Assembly: GCF_000632495.1 (NCBI RefSeq) | Contig: NZ_JFZT01000035.1 | Location: 4,151-68,150, forward strand | DNA from: Candidatus Acidianus copahuensis | Lineage (GTDB): Archaea; Thermoproteota; Thermoprotei_A; Sulfolobales; Sulfolobaceae | Direction: 5' to 3' | DNA length: 64,000 nt | Position numbers and translations under genes: made by a program | Notes under the pieces: generated by a model | Database searches by the model: none | What the model was told of the DNA's origin: nothing | What the model saw: the letters and a program-made list of their open reading frames with translations, nothing else | Part shown: piece by piece, positions 45,269 to 53,830 of the stretch | Position numbering within the stretch: the stretch's first letter is position 1 | How the letters are laid out: the number at the start of each line of letters is the position of its first letter

Positions 45269-46378
45269 ATGAAAATCACGGGTTGTCGAATAGTTACTCC
45301 AAGTGGAGAAATTGAAAGGGGTACTTTACTTATAGAAAAAGGGATAATAAAAGACGTTTATCCTTGGATTGAAGATGGAGAAAGACTTGATGGTATGATC
45401 GTAGTTCCGAGTTTTGTAGATTTACATACTCATGGAATATCGGGCTACGATTTTATGAAAGAAGATGTAGAAGGGCAACTGCAGGGTATGTCAAAAGAGT
45501 ATATGAAACATGGTGTTACACATTTTCTTCCGACAACCGTTTCATCCCCGCTAACTCATATGATAAGAGTGTTGAGAGATTTTGTTGAAGTCGAAGGATC
45601 TGTTCCTGTTGGAGTTCACTTTGAAGGTCCATACATAAATAAAGCCATGAAAGGTGCACAAAATCCGTCTTATATTCGTGATGCTAATTTGAGAGAAATT
45701 AAAGAAATTATATCTATGAATTTTAAAAAATTTTTAACCATTACCTTAGCTCCGGAAGTAGGAAATAACTTTGAGGTTATACCAGAATTGGTTGAAAAAG
45801 GAATTAGGGTATCCCTAGGCCATACAAATGCTGATTTCGACACTGCTGTAAAAGCAATAAATGCTGGGGCAGACAGAATTACACACCTCTTTAACGCGAT
45901 GAGACCTTTCCACCATAGAGATCCCGGAATTATTTTAGCTGCTCTACAGAGCGACATTTTAACTGAAGTAATTGCAGATGGAATACACGTAAATCCTGAA
46001 GTAATCAGGTTTGTGGTAAAAGTCAAGGGTTCATCTAAGGTAGTAGTAGTTACTGATTCTATTTCAGCAACAGACCTAAAAGATGGGGAGTATGAACTAG
46101 GTGGACTCAAGGTCAATGTTAAAGGAGGAATAGCTAAAACAGAAGATGGAAAACTAGCTGGAAGTACCATAACAATGGAAAAGGAATTCTCTAATTTAAT
46201 AAGATGGGGAATTCCCTTAAAGGATGCTGTACTTATGACCTCGACTAATGCATCTAGATACATGGGGCTGAATACTGGAGAGATTTCCAAAGGAAAAGAA
46301 GCGAATCTTGTTGTCTTAGACGAAAAAATGAACTTAAAAAGAGTCTATCTGAAAGGTGAAATTATATACGAAAACTAA
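45269..46378 (+). CDS. nagA: N-acetylglucosamine-6-phosphate deacetylase
   Basis: A 369-residue amidohydrolase. Metal and catalytic residues are in place: H53 and H55 (DLHTHGISGYDF), E119 (HFEGPYIN), H185 (SLGHTNADF), H206 (THLFNAMRPFHHRDPG) and D263 (VTDSISATD), followed by LAGSTITM. It converts GlcNAc-6-phosphate to glucosamine-6-phosphate and acetate. In the window the next step would be the GlmS-like enzyme at 47567. No GlcNAc kinase is apparent nearby. A 206-codon open frame on the opposite strand is a shadow. Confidence 0.93.
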   Translation: MKITGCRIVTPSGEIERGTLLIEKGIIKDVYPWIEDGERLDGMIVVPSFVDLHTHGISGYDFMKEDVEGQLQGMSKEYMKHGVTHFLPTTVSSPLTHMIRVLRDFVEVEGSVPVGVHFEGPYINKAMKGAQNPSYIRDANLREIKEIISMNFKKFLTITLAPEVGNNFEVIPELVEKGIRVSLGHTNADFDTAVKAINAGADRITHLFNAMRPFHHRDPGIILAALQSDILTEVIADGIHVNPEVIRFVVKVKGSSKVVVVTDSISATDLKDGEYELGGLKVNVKGGIAKTEDGKLAGSTITMEKEFSNLIRWGIPLKDAVLMTSTNASRYMGLNTGEISKGKEANLVVLDEKMNLKRVYLKGEIIYEN

Positions 46379-46587
46379 TTTATTTTTAGAATTTTAAAAA
46401 CGATTAATCTGTTATTTGTTATCTTCACTAAAATTATATATTCATCGTTATAGGATTATAGGAGTTATTTTAAAACTTCTGACTCTATATTCGTAGAATA
46501 CAATTAGCAAATGTACATATATCATCCAAAATATGATTATACTTAAAAAGATCAAAATACTCTAAAGAAATTTTTTCTTAAAAATTC

Positions 46588-47268
46588 TCACTTTACTATT
46601 ATAGCTACTCTATACGCTAAAGCTGCAGATATAGCACCTATTACCGAGTCGCCAATCAAATATGTTGTAAACAGGAAAAGTATTCTAAGATAGTCCGGAA
46701 CGAAACCAAACACAAAAGGAGCTATAAATCCATAGGTGAAAAATGGATGAACAAATGAAAATGCCAAACCAAGAGCTACACCTTCAATTATCCCTATATA
46801 TGATAATTTACTTCCAATATTAAATATTTTTCCTTTAGTTAGAAAAATTAGAATATCTGCCATTAATCCATAAGTCAACACATCCTCAATTAACCATAAT
46901 GGCTCTCCCGTAAATGAGAAGTGAATTATATCCCCAACTATATCGAAAACTGCCATTGTAAGCATACCGGCTCCGACTTTCCGAATGATCCCTATAACTA
47001 TAAAAAAGGTTAATATTCTGAACCATATTGGGGGATTTATAACAGGATATAATGGTGAAGGTAAAAATATGGCATCTCCAACTAAATGATCGGCAACGGC
47101 TACTAGACTCCCTCCTATACCGGCGAATACATAATCCAATGTGTTCATCTTATCTTTCTTCTTAAACAGAATATATCCGGCAATTATTGCGGCTATTATA
47201 AAATATGTGACGACAATTTCCCACGGTGTCATGCCAGGTTTTAAGGTATATGAAGAATAATGGGACAT
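46588..47268 (-). CDS. Six-helix membrane protein, possibly an ECF-type S component
   Basis: A 226-residue protein with about six hydrophobic segments separated by short loops. GIGGSLVAVADHLVGDAIF, GAGMLTMAVFDIVGDIIHF and VALGLAFSFVHPFF have the small-residue-rich helices of energy-coupling-factor substrate-binding (S) components for vitamins. No ATPase or T component is adjacent. It sits between nagA and the GlmS-like gene on the opposite strand, so it may be unrelated to them. Family assignment is tentative; that it is a polytopic membrane protein is clear. Confidence 0.55.
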   Translation of the reverse strand: MSHYSSYTLKPGMTPWEIVVTYFIIAAIIAGYILFKKKDKMNTLDYVFAGIGGSLVAVADHLVGDAIFLPSPLYPVINPPIWFRILTFFIVIGIIRKVGAGMLTMAVFDIVGDIIHFSFTGEPLWLIEDVLTYGLMADILIFLTKGKIFNIGSKLSYIGIIEGVALGLAFSFVHPFFTYGFIAPFVFGFVPDYLRILFLFTTYLIGDSVIGAISAALAYRVAIIVK

Positions 47269-47473
47269 AATAAATATGACCTAATAGAAATATTTAAAAC
47301 TTACCATATATATCAACTTGAATCTTTATATTTCTCTATTTTGTGGAACAAATCTAAAGCTTTAAGATGACTAATGTTGCGTTTAGAATCTTTTATTCCC
47401 TGAACTATTTCACTAAAGACAAAAATAGCGAGTATATAAGAACCTCATTTCACAAAACATATTTAGCAAGACA

Positions 47474-47519
47474 TTACAACTGAAAGCCTCGCTCTTTAGA
47501 GCGGGGAGGAGGTCAGATA
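47474..47519 (+). mobile_element. IS605/TnpB-type right-end hairpin, copy 2
   Basis: Same 46 bp as 19943-19988 with a single base difference (CTCTTTAGAG versus CTCTTCAGAG) in the hairpin loop. It lies 47 bp before the GlmS-like start codon, inside its presumed promoter or leader. No tnpB or tnpA gene accompanies it. Confidence 0.6.
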
Positions 47520-47566
47520 GTGAAGAAGCATGTCTCCTTAAATTCTCCTAACATGAACATTATATC

Positions 47567-49312
47567 ATGGGAGGGATATTCGGTTTTGTGTGTAGAAATG
47601 AAGAGCCGATTTCCAAACTTAAGGAAGGCCTAAGAAGGCTTGTTTATAGGGGATATGATGGTGTTGGTTATTCATTTTTTAATGGAGAACTTAAGGTAAG
47701 AAAATCTCCTCTCCAGGTAGACAAGGCTGATATATTTTCTGGAAGCGCTAAGGTAGCAATAGGACATACAAGATACGCAAGTAGAGGATGGCCAACGATG
47801 GAAAATACTCATCCAATACTTGACTGTAAAGGAAAGATAGCAGTTGTAATGGATGGTATAATCGAAGACTACGAGAAGCTAAGAGACGAACTAAAGGCCA
47901 GAGGACATAATTTTGTTACAACAACAGACACTGAAGTGATCCCACATTTGTTAGAGGAGATAGATCCAAAGGATATCCTAAGGATAAAAGGAATGTATTC
48001 CTTGGCCTACCTGACTGAGGAAGAGAAGGATAAAATATTCTTCATTCAAAGCGGGCAACCTCTCTATATAGGTATAGGAAAAGGAGAATGCACATTCATC
48101 TCTAGTGATATACCTTCACTATATGGTTTTTCTGAAGAAGCCCTAGAAGTTCCGGATAGCTCTTACGGTTTCGTTACCTATAATGTATTCAAGGTATTTG
48201 ACAATCAAGGAAGGGAAATTAAAGATATTAAATCTAGAAAAGTCAAGTATACTCCAGAAATTGCAGAAAAAGCTGGATATCCTCACTTCATGCTTAAGGA
48301 AATATACGAAATTCCTGAGGCAATAATAAGGTCTTTTGAATCATTAATGGATAAATACTTAAGGCTTTCAGCTATGATAATTTACTCTGCAAAGCATGTT
48401 TATGTGGTAGGAAATGGAACCAGTTATCATGCTGGTCTAGTATCATCTTACTATCTTTCTGAGAACGGTATAGGAGTAAACGTAGTTAGCTCAGCTGAAT
48501 TCCCCTACTTTGCATTGGATAACGTAGGTGTAGGAGATGTGGTTGTTGCGATAAGTCAAAGCGGTGAAACAGGAGATGTGGTAAGAAGCATAAAAGCAGC
48601 TAAGATGAGAGGTTCAGTTATTCTTGGAATTACCAATTCAGTAGGCTCGAGGCTAGCTCTAGAATCGAATGTATATCTTCCAATTACCGCAGGACCTGAA
48701 ATGGCAGTTCCGGCTACTAAAACATTCACTTCTACTTTGATTGTTTTACTTGCTTTATCTAATTACGTTGGCATGATGTCTGGGAAGAAAGATGAGGGAG
48801 ATTTTAATAGGCTAAAGATCAGTATAAAGGATCTCTCAGAGAGTTTAGAGAAAAGAATGGATGAAATATCAAGTAAAGCTAAAGAAATCGCTGAAAAAGT
48901 ATATAAACATGAGGGACTTTATGTGTCCAGCTCGGGAATCAATTTTCCCATCTCTCTTGAGGGAGCCTTAAAATTCAAAGAAGCTGCTTATCTACACGCT
49001 GAGGGGATACAACTCGGAGAATTACTTCACGGCCCAATCGTATTAACTAATATGGGATATCCAACAGTTATAGTAAGACCGGCTGAAGATGCTTCAATTC
49101 CCTTGTACGAAAAAGTATTAGATAGGATTGCTAGCAAAAACAATGTCGTAACCTTAGGACCTGAGGAATCCTTTGGATCCGTTAAAACTTCCAAGGAATT
49201 ATCTCCAATAGCTAACATCGTCCCTCTTCAACTTTTAGCCTATTATACTGGAGTGAAAAGAGGTACGCCAATAGATACCCCAGCTGGACTAGTTAAAGCC
49301 GTTATTACATAA
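47567..49312 (+). CDS. GlmS-like isomerase with degenerate glutaminase domain, candidate glucosamine-6-phosphate deaminase
   Basis: A 581-residue homologue of glutamine:fructose-6-phosphate aminotransferase. The protein begins MGGIFGFV where GlmS has MCGIxG, so the N-terminal cysteine nucleophile of the glutaminase is glycine, and the oxyanion asparagine-glycine reads MDGIIEDY instead of HNGIIENY. Other glutaminase landmarks (RGYDGVG, GHTRYASRGWPT) persist. Both SIS domains look intact: GNGTSYHAG, AISQSGETGD, ITNSVGSR, LKFKEAAYLHAEG with the catalytic glutamate/lysine pair, ELLHGP, and the C-terminal lysine in GLVKAVIT. Without glutaminase it should work with free ammonia or in reverse, deaminating glucosamine-6-phosphate. 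It follows nagA and is 36 bp before a GH116 gene, supporting a catabolic role. Confidence 0.85.
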   Translation: MGGIFGFVCRNEEPISKLKEGLRRLVYRGYDGVGYSFFNGELKVRKSPLQVDKADIFSGSAKVAIGHTRYASRGWPTMENTHPILDCKGKIAVVMDGIIEDYEKLRDELKARGHNFVTTTDTEVIPHLLEEIDPKDILRIKGMYSLAYLTEEEKDKIFFIQSGQPLYIGIGKGECTFISSDIPSLYGFSEEALEVPDSSYGFVTYNVFKVFDNQGREIKDIKSRKVKYTPEIAEKAGYPHFMLKEIYEIPEAIIRSFESLMDKYLRLSAMIIYSAKHVYVVGNGTSYHAGLVSSYYLSENGIGVNVVSSAEFPYFALDNVGVGDVVVAISQSGETGDVVRSIKAAKMRGSVILGITNSVGSRLALESNVYLPITAGPEMAVPATKTFTSTLIVLLALSNYVGMMSGKKDEGDFNRLKISIKDLSESLEKRMDEISSKAKEIAEKVYKHEGLYVSSSGINFPISLEGALKFKEAAYLHAEGIQLGELLHGPIVLTNMGYPTVIVRPAEDASIPLYEKVLDRIASKNNVVTLGPEESFGSVKTSKELSPIANIVPLQLLAYYTGVKRGTPIDTPAGLVKAVIT

Positions 49313-49317
49313 AGTGA

Positions 49318-49345
49318 ACTTTTTATTTCCCTTTAAGTCTGTCTA
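49318..49345 (+). promoter_or_regulatory. Promoter element shared with nagA
   Basis: CTTTTTATTTCC followed by CTTTAAGTCTGTCTA directly before the GH116 ATG. The nagA promoter has TTTTTTATTTTCC, then CTTTAAGTCTATCTA (45255-45269). The T-rich box is at TATA distance; the second box may be an initiator or operator. Confidence 0.4.
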
Positions 49346-49348
49346 ATC

Positions 49349-51712
49349 ATGAAATATGAGTTTTCGTATAGCAATTCTAGTGGGGTTGCCCTAGGCGGTA
49401 TAGGATCTGGAACCATAGAAATAAGACCCGATGGGCTATTCTATGATGTGAATTTTTTCACAACTGAAATAGGCATAAAGGACAGAAAGGAGTATATATT
49501 ACCTGGAGACATTTTCCTAGTTACTAGAAAGGATAAGCAATTGAGAATTTTAGCCTCTACCCCTTACATTCAAGCTTCCTCTCCATATACAATGCCTTGG
49601 GTTAGACCAGTAGAGAAGATAGTATTTGAGGGTAAACCGCCGTTTGCATATCTAAAATATGATGATATAGCTTCTGCTACTTTTTTCTCTCCTATTATTC
49701 CGTTGAACCTAAAAGACTCCTCCCTTCCCTTATTTGAAGGAAAAATAGAATCAGAAGGAGAAGTGACACTCTTCATAAAACCTTCATTTAATTTTAATTT
49801 GGAAAAAGGAGAGAAATATGTAAAAATAATTTCAGATTCTCCGAAAGGGGATATTACCGTTTTTGCGGACAACGTCCTTTCTTGTGGTAGAGCCAAGGAC
49901 ATAAAAAAGGCCTACGTTGATATTAGATCCAAGGGATTTGCTGAAGATCAAGGAGAGGGAGAGTATGTTTTCATATCGATGGCGAAGTCTTCAAGATTTA
50001 CAATGTCTTGGTTTTATCCTACTTACAAAGTCAGGGACTTTTTCTATACCAGGTACTACGCAAAGTTATTTAAAGACTCAATGGATATCGCAAGATATTA
50101 TTGGGAAAATAGTGAAATAAAAGAAAAAACCAGAAAATTTTACGATATTTTTTACAATCCTAAAGGAATAGATGAATGGATAGTAGACTTAATTGGGGCA
50201 CAGATCTCAACTTTGAAGAGGATAACTGTACTGTTGGAGAATGGAGACTTAGCTATTTGGGAGAGTATTTATGATCCAGACTCTGGAGGTCCAGAAGCTG
50301 GAGCTTTTAACACTACCGATGTACTATTTTACTATGCTCCTACTATATTAATTCTTTATCCAGAGCTTTTAGAAAACATATTAAAATGGACGAGAGAGTT
50401 TTCAATAAAGGAGAAAAGTAAGGAGCACATTCTTTATACCGTATCTTTTCCAGAAAACTTAATTTTACTTAAGGAAAGGATGAAGAAAGATCCATCAATT
50501 TTATCCGATATGAACAAGCTAGCGGAAGTAGTTTCTGAGATCGCTAAAAAGACAGGAAAAGATCCCGTTGGAAGAATTCCTCATCTTTTCACTGCTCCAA
50601 TGAAAACCGTAGACTCCTACCATATGGTAGATAATCAAATAGATTTTATCATAATCTCGACTCTCTTGTCCGCATATACAGGAAAAGATGTTAAGAATGA
50701 TGTGATTCCTGTAATTAGATCTTTTATAAGGACTCAAATAGGAGATTATGGACTTCCCTATCATACAACACCGGCTGGAATCGAACAAGAATGGGGAACT
50801 ACATATAAGTTCTTTAATTCTCCAAACTTCTCTTTCTTAAATGGCTATAATTATCCTCCAATTGGATATCAAACATTTGATGTATGGTCTATGCTTGGTT
50901 ACGCTTCTTATACGTCAATAATGTGGTATTCCTCGCTTTTCCTTCTGAGGAACGTTCTTAACATTGAAGAATTTAGGGATCTAGAGAATAAGGCAAAAGA
51001 TTCATTGTTAAAATTATGGAATGGAAAATATTATGATCTCTGGTTTGATCCGGAAAGCGGACTTAGGGATAAAGCGTGCGCAGCTTCTCAACTAATGGGT
51101 TTCTGGTACTCTAGACTCATGGGATACAATATGGAAGAAGAAGAAATCCTCAAGGAGATCATAAAGAATAATCTGATCGAAGGAGAAGGTGTAATTAATG
51201 GTGTATACTTAGATTATCCTAGACCTTCTTTTAATGGCAGCATGAAGTACAATAATGGAACTAAATTTCCATATTCCATTGCCACTCAAATGGATACTCC
51301 ATGGGAAGGTGTAGAGTTCGCTTTAGCCTCTCACTTATTATACGCGGGCATGAGAGAGGAAGCTGAGAAAGTCTTGAAGGAGATTTATGAAAGATATAAA
51401 CTTGCAGGTATGTTTTGGAAACACGTGGAGTGGGGTTCCTATTACAGCAGAGGTCTTTCAGCGATTTCAGTAATCCTTGGATATGAAGGAATATCTTACA
51501 ATAAGAAAGAAGGAATTCTGAAGTTAAGATCAAAATGGCCCTTTGAGTGGATTCTTCTCCTACCTTCTGCCTGGGGAGTAATAAAGTATGATACTTGTTT
51601 ACAAATAAGAGTTGAAGAAGGAGAACTAGAATTAAAGACAATAGAGTTCCAAAAGGGAAAATTTGAAGTAAATAAGAAAGTGAAAAAGGGAGAGGAAATT
51701 AAGGTATGTTAA
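49349..51712 (+). CDS. GH116 glycosidase (GBA2-like), second 787-residue type
   Basis: A 787-residue paralogue of the protein at 28497. It has the same N-terminal signature (GVALGGIGSGTIEIRPDG), the nucleophile region LAIWESIYDP with the candidate glutamate, NTTDVLFYYAPTIL, and the acid/base region TFDVWSMLGYASYTS. Lengths are equal although internal loops differ (for example, a shorter loop after WESIYDP and a longer one near residue 40). Placement directly after the GlmS-like gene and near nagA suggests this copy handles beta-linked GlcNAc, while the other may prefer glucose; that division is inference. It carries the exact 123-bp tract shared with its paralogue. Confidence 0.87.
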   Translation: MKYEFSYSNSSGVALGGIGSGTIEIRPDGLFYDVNFFTTEIGIKDRKEYILPGDIFLVTRKDKQLRILASTPYIQASSPYTMPWVRPVEKIVFEGKPPFAYLKYDDIASATFFSPIIPLNLKDSSLPLFEGKIESEGEVTLFIKPSFNFNLEKGEKYVKIISDSPKGDITVFADNVLSCGRAKDIKKAYVDIRSKGFAEDQGEGEYVFISMAKSSRFTMSWFYPTYKVRDFFYTRYYAKLFKDSMDIARYYWENSEIKEKTRKFYDIFYNPKGIDEWIVDLIGAQISTLKRITVLLENGDLAIWESIYDPDSGGPEAGAFNTTDVLFYYAPTILILYPELLENILKWTREFSIKEKSKEHILYTVSFPENLILLKERMKKDPSILSDMNKLAEVVSEIAKKTGKDPVGRIPHLFTAPMKTVDSYHMVDNQIDFIIISTLLSAYTGKDVKNDVIPVIRSFIRTQIGDYGLPYHTTPAGIEQEWGTTYKFFNSPNFSFLNGYNYPPIGYQTFDVWSMLGYASYTSIMWYSSLFLLRNVLNIEEFRDLENKAKDSLLKLWNGKYYDLWFDPESGLRDKACAASQLMGFWYSRLMGYNMEEEEILKEIIKNNLIEGEGVINGVYLDYPRPSFNGSMKYNNGTKFPYSIATQMDTPWEGVEFALASHLLYAGMREEAEKVLKEIYERYKLAGMFWKHVEWGSYYSRGLSAISVILGYEGISYNKKEGILKLRSKWPFEWILLLPSAWGVIKYDTCLQIRVEEGELELKTIEFQKGKFEVNKKVKKGEEIKVC
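51329..51451 (+). repeat. 123-bp block identical to 30477-30599
   Basis: Second copy of the perfect identity block, in the same reading frame and at the same protein position of the paralogous gene, 20.8 kb away in direct orientation. Confidence 0.92.
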
Positions 51713-51957
51713 TTTTTAATGGGAGGAAACCTCGTCCTTCAATATAGGAATGAGTTAGAGAATTTAATTTCCTTATAAGCTTAGAGAAGGAAAAACTAGT
51801 TGATAATTTTGAATATCGGATAAATAAATACCATTCTCTTTTATTAAGAAAAACGGAACTTTCCTCTCATAAACAAAAAACGATGTATACAATTCGATAT
51901 ATGGAGGGTAAAACATTTCATTTTAGAGGAACATTGTAAAAAATCTCTAATGAGTCT

Positions 51958-52896
51958 TCAAGAGTAGATATAACAAAAAACCCTATGAGGATTCTCAGCA
52001 ACTTCTGGAAAAGAGTTAAGACAAGCGTCCCTAACAAAGGGACATCTTGGAGCAAAGGGACACCCTTTCAGAGGTAAGTCATTAGTCTCTTGATAAACCA
52101 TCTTTTTCAATATCTCTTGTGAACCTACTCCCTCAAGATCCTCACTTGACTCCACCAAAAACTTTGTATAAGGATGTAAAGGATCACTTAAGATTTCAGA
52201 GAAGTTCCCTTCCTCAACTATTCTCCCTCCATATATTACTATAGACCTCATTCCTCCTAGTCTATAGTTCACATATCTAGCTAAAGCCAGATCATGAGTA
52301 ATCATAATTAAATTAAGACCCCTATCGTTCTTCAGACTTGTTAATAGGTCTACTATCCCGACTCTTATTGATGCATCTAACATAGTTACTGGCTCGTCTG
52401 CGACAAGAACTCTAGGATTTGTAGAAAGCGCTCTTGCTATATTAATTCTTTGAGCCTGTCCACCCGATAGTTGATAGGGATATCTATTCTTTAGTTCAGG
52501 TTCTATTTCAACGGATTTTAGAAGGTTGTCCAGTTCTTCCTCTAACTTTTCTCCTCTAACTTTTCTCCATTTCTTTATAGAAGGTAAGATAGAATCACGA
52601 ATTGTCTTGGACTGATTCAACGCACTAATAGGATCTTGATATACGTATTGCACTTCTTTTCTCAATAGCTTCATGTTCTTTCTGTAATCCTTTCCACGAT
52701 AGAAGTACTTACCTTTAGTCAGTTTTTGAAGGCCTACTATCACTCTTCCAAAAGTTGTTTTCCCTGCCCCACTTTCACCCAAGACCAGAATTGATTCCCC
52801 CTCATTTATTCTGAGATTTACGTCTTTAAGCCCATACACTTTCCTTCCTTCATTTTCGAAAACTACAGTAGACTTTTCAAGCCTTATTAGCTCCAT
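51958..52896 (-). CDS. Opp/Dpp-type ABC transporter ATPase (OppF-like)
   Basis: A 312-residue ATPase. Walker A GESGAGKTT (about residues 41-49), Q-loop YVYQDP, signature LSGGQAQRINIARAL, Walker B VLVADEP and the H-loop ITHDL are intact. The C-terminal segment CPFAPRCPFVRDAC is the cysteine-rich end typical of the Opp/Dpp group, which can bind an iron-sulfur cluster. It is last of three minus-strand genes (permease, OppD, OppF), overlapping OppD by 20 bp. In Sulfolobus the Opp class imports oligosaccharides such as cellobiose and maltodextrins as well as peptides. Confidence 0.92.
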   Translation of the reverse strand: MELIRLEKSTVVFENEGRKVYGLKDVNLRINEGESILVLGESGAGKTTFGRVIVGLQKLTKGKYFYRGKDYRKNMKLLRKEVQYVYQDPISALNQSKTIRDSILPSIKKWRKVRGEKLEEELDNLLKSVEIEPELKNRYPYQLSGGQAQRINIARALSTNPRVLVADEPVTMLDASIRVGIVDLLTSLKNDRGLNLIMITHDLALARYVNYRLGGMRSIVIYGGRIVEEGNFSEILSDPLHPYTKFLVESSEDLEGVGSQEILKKMVYQETNDLPLKGCPFAPRCPFVRDACLNSFPEVAENPHRVFCYIYS

Positions 52897-53830
52897 AAAG
52901 GAAACACCTCACTTTATCTCCCTCTATAGTATAGGTCTCGGGTTCATTATTTTCACATATACTCATAGCATTAGGGCATCTATAAAAGAAAGGACAGCCC
53001 TTAGAGTTTATTTTCCCCTCGGTAACTGGCTTTATTTTAGATAGATCTCCAAAAAGCTTAGGAACGGAGGAAAGAAGGGAAATAGTATATGGATGAAGAG
53101 GATTTTTTTCTATTTTTTCTCTATCGCCAAATTCCATTAACTCTCCTCCATACATTACCAACAGTTTAGTCGCTAGATATATTGCCAGATTTATCTCATG
53201 AGTAATAAAAATAATTGATGTTCGGTTCTTTTCATTTAGTTCCTTAATGATGTTTAATATGTGACGCTGTGTTGCTATATCTAAAGCTGTTACTGGCTCA
53301 TCCATTATAATTAACTCTGGTTCAAATAGAAGACTTAAAGCAATGAGAACTCTCTGTTTCATTCCTCCGGAAAGTTGATGTGGGTATGATTGTAGTATAC
53401 TCTTAGGAAGTCTCACCAGTTGTAAGAGCTTAACTGCTCTATCCTCTATTTCTTTTTTATCCCTTAATCCATGAGACGTTCCAGTATCAATAAAATGTTC
53501 AATTATCTTCTGAGTCGGATTTAGAGAGTTCTGGCTTGACTGTGGGACGTAACTAACTTTTACCCATAAAAAGTCATGAACAAATTTATTTTGACTTATT
53601 TCTAAAAGATTATTTCCATTTAGTAAAACTTTCCCAGAATCTATATTAGCTGGAGGTTTAATTGCTCTTACTAACGCCTTGGCCATTGTAGTCTTTCCAG
53701 ATCCACTTTCGCCTATGACAGAAATTATTTCTCCTTTCTTAATATCGAAGGAAAGGTGTTTAACTGCTAAAAATTTTCCCTTCGTAGTTTTATAGCTAAT
53801 TGTAAGATCTTCAACTTCAAGTAAGCTCAT
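52877..53830 (-). CDS. Opp/Dpp-type ABC transporter ATPase (OppD-like)
   Basis: A 317-residue ATPase. Walker A GESGSGKTT, Q-loop SYVPQSSQNSLNPTQ, signature LSGGMKQRVLIALSL, Walker B LIIMDEP, H-loop FITHE, and the C-terminal CPFFYRCPNAMSIC. It is the partner of the OppF-like subunit; the two form the nucleotide-binding heterodimer under the membrane permeases. The start overlaps the permease stop as ATGA. Confidence 0.92.
   Translation of the reverse strand: MSLLEVEDLTISYKTTKGKFLAVKHLSFDIKKGEIISVIGESGSGKTTMAKALVRAIKPPANIDSGKVLLNGNNLLEISQNKFVHDFLWVKVSYVPQSSQNSLNPTQKIIEHFIDTGTSHGLRDKKEIEDRAVKLLQLVRLPKSILQSYPHQLSGGMKQRVLIALSLLFEPELIIMDEPVTALDIATQRHILNIIKELNEKNRTSIIFITHEINLAIYLATKLLVMYGGELMEFGDREKIEKNPLHPYTISLLSSVPKLFGDLSKIKPVTEGKINSKGCPFFYRCPNAMSICENNEPETYTIEGDKVRCFLYGANKA

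Noticed and set aside
45670..46290. 206-codon minus-strand ORF inside nagA
   Set aside because: The plus strand encodes a complete NagA with all active-site residues; the antisense frame is open only through codon bias and has no family resemblance.
47567..49312. Calling this gene ordinary glmS
   Set aside because: The nucleophilic cysteine and the oxyanion asparagine are both replaced, so canonical glutamine-dependent synthesis is not supported.
51889..51900. GTATAC-containing palindrome after the third GH116 gene
   Set aside because: It lies between convergent 3' ends where no promoter is expected, and lacks the extended 19-bp match.
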